Source: Desulfoluna butyratoxydans (GTDB taxonomy: Bacteria; Desulfobacterota; Desulfobacteria; Desulfobacterales; Desulfolunaceae). From it: DNA of 64,000 bases. Below, piece by piece: positions 25,047-33,434 of this stretch. The notes under the pieces are model-generated. The model was not told where the DNA came from. It saw only the letters and a list, made by a program, of their open reading frames with translations, and did no database searches. A program made the translations under genes and the position numbers. Location: contig NZ_CAADHO010000006.1 of assembly GCF_900699765.1 (NCBI RefSeq), positions 289,770 through 353,769 of the forward strand. The letters run 5' to 3'. How positions within the stretch are numbered: position 1 is the first letter of the stretch; each line of letters opens with the position of its first letter.

Positions 25047-25763
25047 ATGAACTTATTTGACGAATTGCGCGTTGCCTTAGGGCAACAAATAAGCGGACAC
25101 CAGCTTTCAGGTCAGCGGATCCAGGTAAGATGCAAGGCCCTTTCGGCCAAAGAGGCCATCGGAACCCCCGAACACGATGACTACCCCATCATCAAGGGCA
25201 GGGAGGTGATGGTGGAGGCGGAGTTCGGCGGTGCCAGGGGCCAGGCCTTTGCCGATGCGTACGAACAGGCCGATTACTCGGTGGACGACCTCATGACCAT
25301 GCCCCTTAACTCCAACAGCAAACGGGCCAGTTTTGTGGCGGGGCTCAACGCGGTGTACCGGTACCTGAACGTCTGCGAGAAAACAGTACACTGCAGAGAC
25401 GCCGAACCCCTGGAGTGTGCAGGCCATGTGGCAGAAGCCATAACCCCGGGCCAAAAGGTGCTCCTTGTGGGGCACCAGCCCCGGTTCCTTGAAAACCTTG
25501 CCGCTCAATGCAACGTCCGGGCCGTGGACATGGATGAAGGCAATATAGGCACCGCGTTTTCCGGGGTCGTCATCGAACCACCGGAGGTGACGGAAGAGGC
25601 CATTTCCTGGTGCGATACGATTTTTGCCACGGGTTCGACCCTGGTCAACGGCTCCCTGCCGACATTCCTGAACCGGGGCAAGCCCGTTGTGTTTTACGGA
25701 GTTACTGTTTCGGCGGCAGCCAGGATACTCAATCTGAAGACCTACTGCCGGTGCGGCCATTGA
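25047..25763 (+). CDS. DUF364/DUF4213 heavy-metal chelation family protein
   Basis: 238 residues from ATG 25047 (GAGG five bases upstream; an upstream start at 24969 has no ribosome site). The N-terminal part corresponds to DUF4213 (enolase-like), and the C-terminal part to the DUF364 Rossmann-like domain (KVLLVGHQPRFLENLA; DTIFATGSTLVNGSLPTFL; KPVVFYGVTVSAAARILNL), ending in a CRCGH tail. Members are linked to metal or molybdopterin handling by homology only. Confidence 0.75.
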   Translation: MNLFDELRVALGQQISGHQLSGQRIQVRCKALSAKEAIGTPEHDDYPIIKGREVMVEAEFGGARGQAFADAYEQADYSVDDLMTMPLNSNSKRASFVAGLNAVYRYLNVCEKTVHCRDAEPLECAGHVAEAITPGQKVLLVGHQPRFLENLAAQCNVRAVDMDEGNIGTAFSGVVIEPPEVTEEAISWCDTIFATGSTLVNGSLPTFLNRGKPVVFYGVTVSAAARILNLKTYCRCGH

Positions 25764-25847
25764 AACGGTTGACGCTGCTTTGACGTGATATGTGGTACGC
25801 CCCCCCATCCCTACGTTTCTTGTACGTATCAAACTTGTTAGGAGAGC

Positions 25848-28751
25848 ATGGTGATGGCGTTTTTACGGTGTGAACTGGTTAGGCGTGTCTTGTGCTATTT
25901 TTTCATGGTGTTCTGTATCGCCGGAATGGTCCCTTTTCAAGGGGTGTGCGGTATCAACCCGGCTATGAAGATTCTTGTTCATGAGGTCCTTCCGGAAGGC
26001 GTGGCGGGCATAAAAAGAGCCCACGCCGTTGCATCCTTCGGCGTTCCCTTAGACAGGTCAAATGGTGCTCGATCCATCGGCGAATTGGGCCTTGTGGGGG
26101 CATCCGATTATCAATTCCGAGTGCTTCACAGGTACCCCGACGGCGCCATTCAGTGGGTGCTTGTGGATACCCTGGCGTCTGTCGAGGCAGGTGGGAACAA
26201 GACGATCTGGCTTACCAACGGTTCCGGCAACAGTGCAGGGCCCCATCTTGCCGTGGATGGGCCTGATAGCATTACGGTGAATACGGGTACTGCCCGGTTT
26301 GTGGTCAGGAAGAATCATTACAATGTGTTTGACTCCGTGGTTGTGGAAGGGACCCCGTTTATACAGGGTACGGGTGGGATTACGGCCGTCAGCGGATCAA
26401 CCCGCTACTCATCGGCCCTGGATAATGATTCCACGGCAGTGATCGAAGAGAACGGCCCCGTTAAAACGGTGATCCGCTGTGACGGGCACCTTATGCCTGA
26501 AAGCGGGCCGTGGCTTTTCGGCTACACCATGCGCATGTATTTTTACAAGAACACCGGCCGAGTAAGGCTTGACCTGATCATCAAAAACGCTGAGATAGCT
26601 TCCTATTCGGTGAAGATCTTCGAGTCCCTTCGCATTGAGCTGCCCACCACGGTCTCTGCCCCCAGCTATCTTTTTTCCACCGGTCCGGGGACGGAATCCC
26701 ACGGCCCCATCAACGAAACCGCATACCTGTACCAGGCCTACAGCAGCCACAAGTATATCCAGTACCTGGGGGGCGCCTCCATGCTTCGGGAACGCCTGGT
26801 GCCCGACACGGGCCTGAAGGTCGCCAACGGAGGGGCTGTGATCCACTCCCTCGGGGATGAGACCCACCACAGCGAAGGGTTCGCGGCCATATATTCGACA
26901 GAAAAGCAGATCAACTGCGGGATCCGAAATCTTTACGGTATGTGGCCGGCTGGGTTCACCATGGAGGATGACGGTGATCTGTTCATTGATATCTTCAGTC
27001 CGTGGAACTCAAAAGATGATATCGGGTTCGCCTTTTTTGCCCATGACAAACGGCAGGTGATGTTGGAGTTTTCGAAAGAGGAGGATGCCCCGTTACCGAG
27101 AGAGACCTTTTACGCCATACAATACCCCTTGACCGGGAGGGCGGCATTTCAACACTACAGGGACACCGGAGCCGTCTATTACGAAAAGAGACTGGCGACC
27201 CATGAAGAGACGCGGAGGTTCCTGGCCGAGATCGGGCTGGGAAACTATGAGATGGCCAATGTGGACAGCATACGCAGGTATTATCATTGGGGGCAGGCCG
27301 GAGGCGATAATCAGTATGATGTCAATTTGTGCCAGTACCTTCACTATTTGCAGACCGGTAACGGCGGGGCGTTTCTGGCTGCCCAGAACATGGACCATCA
27401 TAAAATGTTCGGGTCGACACGGCATGCGGATGATTTTGATTTCTATGTTGACGGCCCTGAGCTTTTTCCCAATGTAAATACGGTCATACCACCGGAGCAG
27501 GAGGAGCTGTCATTTAATTACAAGCCCTTCGACAGAGAGCATTCTCATGATATCTCCGTCCCCATTGGCTATTTCCTTACAGGGGATGAGTCGTTCATGG
27601 ACGGGTGGAAAGACCACGGGGAGTATACGCTCTACGATCAGGGCTCCGGCAAAGGGGCTGTAGGGAGTTATTACGATGGGACCACTTACATGGGGTATCC
27701 CCGCGTGTTTTCGAGGGCGCTTAGGCGTGCCGGCGCCTTCGGTCTCTATGCAAGTACGGATGTGTGGCGGGAGAAGATTTATCGCATTGTCCGTAATTTT
27801 ATGAGCATGAGAGCAACGCCTTTAGACATCGACCAGAACGGATGGGATCTGGATCGTGGTTTTTTTTACATGAGCAAAGCCGGAAACTGTCCGGAGGGCC
27901 GCAGATGTAACAAGGTGTTCATGGCATACGATATCTTTCCGAATTCGTTCTGGACGTATCAACCTGAAAACTTCGACGATCCTTTGATGTATGAAGACTT
28001 TCGGGACTATCTTTTAGGGGACGCTTACCATTGCCTGAGAGAGATCATTCCGCTGGAGCATCAGGTCTACATATTGTCCCTGGATCTCGCCAATGAGTCC
28101 GATGATAGTGGGGAGTATCCCTTTTCTTTCCTGATGGCCTTAGGGTACGAGATGACCGGGGACGACGCTTTTCTGGTTCAGTGTAAATCCCATTATAAGA
28201 GGATGCTGGTGGTCCAAAGCAAAGAGCGGGTCTACTCCCCCTATTCGTCAAAATTTATCTACGATTACTACAATCGGAACGTTGTCGCAGGTTATGTGGC
28301 CCCTTTGGGTAACGGTCGCGTGGACATGGGAAATTCCAGCGCGGCTTCCGTTGCGCGCCAGGGCTCCGTCTACACCCTCACGTGGAATGCTCCCATGGAC
28401 GGGCTCCAGGGGTACCAGATCAAGGTTGCTCCGGTGCCCATGGTGGAAAACCTCAACTTCAACCAGGTGACCCGAAACTACCAATACGACCCGGACATGT
28501 ATGATAACTACTGGGCCGCACTGAACGTGGCCAATGAGCCGACCCCAAAGCAGAAAAAGGGAGACGCCGAATCCGTCTCTGTGGACGTTGCGCAGGTCAT
28601 CAGCGCGTATAATGCCAGATATGGCTTGTCTGAGGGCGACCCTGCCTACCGTTCGTACGATCCTGGGACCGATTATTATTTCGCAGTGAAGTACAATAAA
28701 GTGGTCCCTGCTGCCTACGCAGAGACAATTCCCTCGCTTCCCTGTCCGTAA
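25848..28751 (+). CDS. Secreted exo-rhamnogalacturonan-lyase-like (PcRGLX/YetA) protein, copy 1
   Basis: 967 residues with an N-terminal signal peptide (VRRVLCYFFMVFCIAGMVPFQGVCG). The next part resembles the N-terminal RIFT-barrel domain of PcRGLX/YetA proteins (VASFGVPLDRSNGARSIGEL; QFRVLHRYPDGAIQWVLVD), followed by a large beta-sandwich and helical region and a C-terminal fibronectin-III-like domain (SVYTLTWNAPMDGLQGYQIKV). In that family the activity is polysaccharide lysis or binding; activity here is unproven. TTAGGAG precedes the ATG. A near-identical paralogue follows after 96 bases. Confidence 0.6.
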   Translation: MVMAFLRCELVRRVLCYFFMVFCIAGMVPFQGVCGINPAMKILVHEVLPEGVAGIKRAHAVASFGVPLDRSNGARSIGELGLVGASDYQFRVLHRYPDGAIQWVLVDTLASVEAGGNKTIWLTNGSGNSAGPHLAVDGPDSITVNTGTARFVVRKNHYNVFDSVVVEGTPFIQGTGGITAVSGSTRYSSALDNDSTAVIEENGPVKTVIRCDGHLMPESGPWLFGYTMRMYFYKNTGRVRLDLIIKNAEIASYSVKIFESLRIELPTTVSAPSYLFSTGPGTESHGPINETAYLYQAYSSHKYIQYLGGASMLRERLVPDTGLKVANGGAVIHSLGDETHHSEGFAAIYSTEKQINCGIRNLYGMWPAGFTMEDDGDLFIDIFSPWNSKDDIGFAFFAHDKRQVMLEFSKEEDAPLPRETFYAIQYPLTGRAAFQHYRDTGAVYYEKRLATHEETRRFLAEIGLGNYEMANVDSIRRYYHWGQAGGDNQYDVNLCQYLHYLQTGNGGAFLAAQNMDHHKMFGSTRHADDFDFYVDGPELFPNVNTVIPPEQEELSFNYKPFDREHSHDISVPIGYFLTGDESFMDGWKDHGEYTLYDQGSGKGAVGSYYDGTTYMGYPRVFSRALRRAGAFGLYASTDVWREKIYRIVRNFMSMRATPLDIDQNGWDLDRGFFYMSKAGNCPEGRRCNKVFMAYDIFPNSFWTYQPENFDDPLMYEDFRDYLLGDAYHCLREIIPLEHQVYILSLDLANESDDSGEYPFSFLMALGYEMTGDDAFLVQCKSHYKRMLVVQSKERVYSPYSSKFIYDYYNRNVVAGYVAPLGNGRVDMGNSSAASVARQGSVYTLTWNAPMDGLQGYQIKVAPVPMVENLNFNQVTRNYQYDPDMYDNYWAALNVANEPTPKQKKGDAESVSVDVAQVISAYNARYGLSEGDPAYRSYDPGTDYYFAVKYNKVVPAAYAETIPSLPCP

Positions 28752-28847
28752 AGGGCAAAGCGTAAGCGCAATGGCAATGGCAATATGCTTTATTTAGGTG
28801 CCCCCCATCCCTACGTTTCTTATACGTATCAAACTTGTTAGGAGTGC

Positions 28848-31751
28848 ATGGTGATGGCGTTGTTACGGTGTGAACTGGTGAGGCGTGTCTTGTGCTGTTT
28901 ATTCATGGTGCTTTGTATCGCCGGAATGGCTCCTTTTCAAGGGGTGTGCGGTATTAATCCGGCTGTTAAGATTCTTGTTCATGAGGTCCTTCCGGAAGGC
29001 GTGGAGGGCATAAAAAGAGCCCAGGCAATTGCATCCTTCGGCGTCCCCCTGGACAGGTCAGATGGTGTTCGATCCATCGGTGAGTTGGGTCTTGTGGGGG
29101 CATCCGATTATCAATTTCGAGCGCTTCACAGGTACCCCGACGGCACCATTCAGTGGGTGCTTGTGGATACCCTGGCGTCTGTTGAGGCAGGCGGCAACAA
29201 GGCAATCTGGCTTACCAACGGTTCCGGCAACAGTGCAGGGCCTCACCTTGCCGTTGACGGGCCTGATCATATTACGGTGAATACGGGCGCTGCCCGGTTT
29301 GTGGTCAGGAAGAAGCGTTACAACGTATTTGATTCCGTGGTTCTGGGCGGTACATCGTATGTGCGAAATACAGGGGGCATTACGGCCGTCAGCGGGATAA
29401 CCCGCTACTCTTCGGCCCTGGATGACGATTCCACGGCAGAGATCGAAGAGAACGGCCCCGTTAAAGCGGTGATCCGCTGTGATGGGCACCTTCTGCCTGA
29501 AAGCGGGCCGTGGCTTTTCGGCTACACCATGCGCATGTATTTTTACAAGAACACCGGCCGAGTCCGGCTTGACCTGATCATCAAAAACGCTGAGATAGCT
29601 TCCTATTCGGTGAAGATCTTCGAGTCCCTTCGCATTGAGCTGCCCACCACGGTCTCTGCCCCCAGCTATCTTTTTTCCACCGGTCCGGGGACGGAATCCC
29701 ATGGCCCCATCAACGAAACCGCATACCTGTACCAGGGCTACAGCAGCCACAAATATATCCAGTACATTGGCGGCGCCTCCAAGCTCCGGGAGCGCCTGGT
29801 CCCTGATACGGGCCTTGAAGTCGCCAACGGAGGGGCGGTGATCCACCCCCTCGGGGACGAGACCCACCACAGCGAAGGGTTCGCGGCCATGTACTCGTCA
29901 GAAAAGCAGATCAACTGCGGGATCCGAAATCTTTACGGCATGTGGCCGGCTGGGTTCACCATGGAGGAAGACGGCGATCTGTTCATTGATATCTTCAGTC
30001 CGTGGAACTCAAAAGATGATATCGGGTTCGCCTTTTTTGCCCATGACAAACGGCAGGTGGTGCTGGAGTTTTCGAAAGAGGAGGATGCCCCGTTACCGAG
30101 AGAGACCTTTTACGCCATACAATACCCCTTGACCGGGCGAGCGGCATTTCAACACTACAGGGACACCGGGGCCATCTATTACGAAAAGAGGCTCGCGACC
30201 CATGAAGAGACGCGGAGGTTTCTTGCCGAGATCGGGCTGGAAAACTATGAGATTTCCAATGTGGACAGCATGCGCAGGTATTATGTCTGGGGGCAGTCCG
30301 GAGGCTCCAATCAGTATGATGTGAATTTGTGTCAGTACCTTCACTACCTGCAGACCGGCAACGGTGGGGCGTTTCTGGCTGCCCAGAACATGGACCACCA
30401 TAAAATGTTCGGATCAACACGGTATTCGGATGATTTTGATTTCTATGCTGACGGTCCTGACCTTTTTACCAATGTAAATAAAGTCATACCACCCGATCAA
30501 GAGAAGCTGGCATTTAATTATAAGTCTATTGAAAGGGAGCATTCCCATGACATCTCCGTGCCCATTGGCTATTTCCTTACAGGGGATGAGTCGTTCATGG
30601 ACGGGTGGAAAGACTACGGAGAGTATACGCTCTACGATCAGGGCTCCGGCAAAGGCGCTGTCGGAAGTTATTACGATGGGACCACTTACGTGGGGTATCC
30701 CCGCGTGTTTTCGAGGGCGCTCAGGCGTGCCGGAGCCTTTGGCCTCTATGCCAGCAATGATGTGTGGCGGGAGAAGATTTATCGTATTGTTCGGAATTTT
30801 ATGAGCATGAGGGCAACGCCTTTAGACGTCGACCAGAACGGATGGGACCTGGATCGTGGTTTTTTTTACATGAGCAAAGCCGGAAACTGTCCGGAGGGCC
30901 GTAGGTGCAACAAGGTGTTCATGGCATACGATATCTTTCCGAATTCGTTCTGGACGTATCAACCTGAAAATTTCGACGATCCTTTGATGTATGAAGACTT
31001 TCGGGACTACCTTTTGGGTGACGCTTACCATTGCTTGCGAGAGATCATTCCTCTGGAGCATCAGGTCTACGTATTGTCCCTGGATCTCACCAATGAGTCT
31101 GATGATACTGGGGAGTACCCCCTTTCGTTCCTGATGGCCCTGGGGTACGAGATGACGGGAGACGACGCCTTTCTGGTTCAGTATAAATCCCATTATAAGA
31201 GGATGCTGGTGGTCCAAAGCAAAGAGCGGGTCTACTCTCCCTATTCATCAAAATTTATCCATGATTACTACAATCGAAACGTGGTCGCAGGCTATGTCAC
31301 CCCTGTGGGCAATGGGCGTGTGGATATGGGGAATTCCAGCGCGGCTTCCGTTGCGCGGCAGGGCTCCGTCTACACCCTCACATGGAACGCGCCCATGGAT
31401 GGGCTTCGGGGGTACCAGCTCAAGGTTGCCCCGGTCCCCATGGTGGAAAACCTCAATTTCAACCAGATGACCCGAACCTACCAATACGACCCGGATATGT
31501 ACGATAACTACTGGGCAGCGCTGAACGTTGCCAATGAACCGGCACCGAAACAGAAAAGGGGAGACGTGGAGTCCGTCTCTGTGGACGTTGCGCAGGTCAT
31601 CAGCACGTATAATGCCAGATATGGTCTGTCTGAGGGCGATCCTGCCTACCGTTCCTATGATCCTGGGACCGATTACTATTTTTCAGTGAAGTACAATAAA
31701 GTGGTCCCTGCTGATCACGAAAAGGTCATCCCCTTGTTGCCCTGCCCGTAA
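28848..31751 (+). CDS. Secreted exo-rhamnogalacturonan-lyase-like (PcRGLX/YetA) protein, copy 2
   Basis: 967 residues, collinear with copy 1 without gaps and, by eye, with more than nine residues in ten identical. Signal peptide, RIFT-barrel-like N-terminus and fibronectin-III-like C-terminus are all kept. Substitutions cluster at residues 170-180 (LGGTSYVRNTG versus VEGTPFIQGTG), 465-480 and 535-565, and at the last ten residues. Both copies are intact, so both are probably under selection. Expression probably comes from the duplicated leader. Confidence 0.6.
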   Translation: MVMALLRCELVRRVLCCLFMVLCIAGMAPFQGVCGINPAVKILVHEVLPEGVEGIKRAQAIASFGVPLDRSDGVRSIGELGLVGASDYQFRALHRYPDGTIQWVLVDTLASVEAGGNKAIWLTNGSGNSAGPHLAVDGPDHITVNTGAARFVVRKKRYNVFDSVVLGGTSYVRNTGGITAVSGITRYSSALDDDSTAEIEENGPVKAVIRCDGHLLPESGPWLFGYTMRMYFYKNTGRVRLDLIIKNAEIASYSVKIFESLRIELPTTVSAPSYLFSTGPGTESHGPINETAYLYQGYSSHKYIQYIGGASKLRERLVPDTGLEVANGGAVIHPLGDETHHSEGFAAMYSSEKQINCGIRNLYGMWPAGFTMEEDGDLFIDIFSPWNSKDDIGFAFFAHDKRQVVLEFSKEEDAPLPRETFYAIQYPLTGRAAFQHYRDTGAIYYEKRLATHEETRRFLAEIGLENYEISNVDSMRRYYVWGQSGGSNQYDVNLCQYLHYLQTGNGGAFLAAQNMDHHKMFGSTRYSDDFDFYADGPDLFTNVNKVIPPDQEKLAFNYKSIEREHSHDISVPIGYFLTGDESFMDGWKDYGEYTLYDQGSGKGAVGSYYDGTTYVGYPRVFSRALRRAGAFGLYASNDVWREKIYRIVRNFMSMRATPLDVDQNGWDLDRGFFYMSKAGNCPEGRRCNKVFMAYDIFPNSFWTYQPENFDDPLMYEDFRDYLLGDAYHCLREIIPLEHQVYVLSLDLTNESDDTGEYPLSFLMALGYEMTGDDAFLVQYKSHYKRMLVVQSKERVYSPYSSKFIHDYYNRNVVAGYVTPVGNGRVDMGNSSAASVARQGSVYTLTWNAPMDGLRGYQLKVAPVPMVENLNFNQMTRTYQYDPDMYDNYWAALNVANEPAPKQKRGDVESVSVDVAQVISTYNARYGLSEGDPAYRSYDPGTDYYFSVKYNKVVPADHEKVIPLLPCP

Positions 31752-31796
31752 AGGGGAAAGTGACAACTTATGTTTGGGCGTTGGCTTTCGCCACAG

Positions 31797-31835
31797 GGTT
31801 TCAAGGTGCCCCGCCTTGACGCCGGAGGCAGCCAA
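31797..31835 (+). repeat. Partial dispersed repeat family B
   Basis: GGTTTCAAGGTGCCCCGCCT followed by TGACGCCGGAGGC is a shortened copy of the 3' half of family B, in the spacer after the second lyase-like gene. Confidence 0.5.
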
Positions 31836-31934
31836 GTTAAAGATGCCTCCGGTGGCTAAATTTTTGCCTGATTTTATGTCGATGAGTTTAACAGTTAGGT
31901 TTTAAGGATAGATTCAGTTTAATCTGAATCAATG

Positions 31935-32019
31935 GCGAATGTGATTTCCCCTGAGGAACGAAGGGGAAAGCGCATTCGCAACCTGCTTTCGAGGTGGCAC
32001 ACCTCGCCGCCGGAGGCAT
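31935..32019 (+). repeat. Dispersed repeat family B, best full copy
   Basis: GCGAATGTGATTTCCCCTGA, GGAACGAAGGGGAAAGCGCA, then TTCGCAACCTGCTTTCGAGG and TGGCACACCTCGCCGCCGGA. It contains three nested stems: GAATG/CATTC, CCCCT/AGGGG and CGAGGTG/CACCTCG. It matches 50137-50221 along nearly its full length. Confidence 0.75.
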
Positions 32020-32054
32020 TGCTTTTTTGCTTTATTTTTGAGCTGGGTTCGGTA

Positions 32055-32813
32055 TCAGGCTCCTTCCCCTTCCACAGCATACCGAAATGTGGCGTTGGCG
32101 TGGATCATGGTTGTGTTTAGGTAGAAAACACCATTGTGATGGAAGGTTTCGCATTGCTCCTTGCCTTCAAAGGCCAGGGGAAGCTCGGTGCATGCCAGGC
32201 ACACGACGCTTTGCTTTCCAGTCGTCTGATCACAGGACGCACGGACGACCTCATCAATGCGGGCGCTGCCATTGTCGCTTTTGCCTTTGAACAGTTCGGA
32301 GATCAGCCCCGTTACCTTGGCTTTCAAGGCCGCTTCAGGCGGGGCGAATCCGTTGACCCCGTGTCGTTTGAGGTAGCCGGGGAAGATCCCGGAGTCCATG
32401 GTTGGCTCTGTTCCCAGAATGAGGCAGTCGGACACCCCATGGGCCTTGCATGTTGCGGCCACAGCCTCAAAAATGCTGAGCACCGGGATGCGCAGCCCTT
32501 TTGTAATGGCATCAAATCGATTGTGGGGCGTGTTGCTGGCAATGATGGCAAAATCCACGCCGTTGTCTTCAAGCCTTTTCAGCGCCGCATGAAAATAGGC
32601 ATCGTAGGCCGTCCATGACTCCTCGTCACCAAAGGTGCCTCTCCGGTTGTACGAATAGTTGATATTTACCGATTCAATGCACATCTCCGGCATGGGGGAG
32701 GGCCCCGGGAGCCCGGCGTCGGCATGGTATTTCTGGCTCAACTCACAGATGGCTTTGTAGTATTCAACGGTTGCGGGCCAGGCGAGGCCGCCTAAAATGC
32801 CGATCTTTTTCAT
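32055..32813 (-). CDS. Aspartate/glutamate racemase family protein
   Basis: 252 residues from ATG 32813 (GGAGGG eight bases upstream; a longer frame upstream has no support). N-terminus KKIGILGGLAWPATVEYY, first catalytic-loop region IIASNTPHNRF and second cysteine in VCLACTELPLAF. The family signature has Cys in both loops (SNTxH / CTELP); here the first loop has Thr (SNTPH), as in many broad-specificity Asp/Glu racemases, while the second Cys is present. The function may be amino-acid racemisation or a related isomerisation. Confidence 0.82.
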   Translation of the reverse strand: MKKIGILGGLAWPATVEYYKAICELSQKYHADAGLPGPSPMPEMCIESVNINYSYNRRGTFGDEESWTAYDAYFHAALKRLEDNGVDFAIIASNTPHNRFDAITKGLRIPVLSIFEAVAATCKAHGVSDCLILGTEPTMDSGIFPGYLKRHGVNGFAPPEAALKAKVTGLISELFKGKSDNGSARIDEVVRASCDQTTGKQSVVCLACTELPLAFEGKEQCETFHHNGVFYLNTTMIHANATFRYAVEGEGA

Positions 32814-33434
32814 GTTCGGTTCCCTCCGGTTGGTGTGCATGGACGTAACGTCAGAAGAGCGCATCCCCTCGACCTTGGCGCTTTTTTTCAAAAAAACCGC
32901 AGTGCGTGATTCCTTACTTCTCAAACAACGGTTTAGCACAGGCGCTGTTCCCGGACAAGGTGAAGAAGGGAGGACCCTCGAAGCAGGCCACGGTATGCTG
33001 TGGTGGTGATTGGAGCGTTTTGCCACGGGCTAAAATAAAAGGCTGACGGCAGGCGCGATATGGCACTTGTTCTGATGGCCCGAACGTTGGCAGTACCTCT
33101 GTGAATGGTTTAAAATTACAGGGTATTCGACCTGAGATTGCTCCGGTGTTTTGTGCTTTTTATCTTGTGCTCCCAAGGGCATTCATGTTTAATGAACGTA
33201 TCCATGCCATTGTTTCCCATCCATTTAAATTTCATTGATAAAACCAGTCGGTGCTGAAGGCCTCTGCCGTATCTTTTTATACCGTATCTTCATCGGCAAG
33301 CCCGGTGTCCTCTTTTGCTGATTTTCCTCTGTGCTTATTTGATTCCTTTACTGTTCCGGGTTGTGCCACACGTGATGTGTTTTTTCGTGACGCCCAAGGC
33401 ATTGAATGTCCATACCTAAGGATTGGAGCACGCC
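32814..33434. other. Intergenic region before the autotransporter
   Basis: 621 bases with no supported gene. It should hold the divergent promoters of the racemase and autotransporter genes. Nothing specific was recognised. Confidence 0.4.

Larger units (their letters stand above)
25797..31751 (+). repeat. Tandem duplication with an exact 3000-bp period
   Basis: The unit comprises a 50-base leader (CCCATCCCTACGTTTCTT and ACGTATCAAACTTGTTAGGA are shared) and a 967-codon gene; starts lie at 25848 and 28848, stops at 28751 and 31751. No insertion or deletion separates the copies. Divergence is patchy: 26580-26700 is base-for-base identical to 29580-29700, while 27450-27540 differs at many sites. 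Confidence 0.95.
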
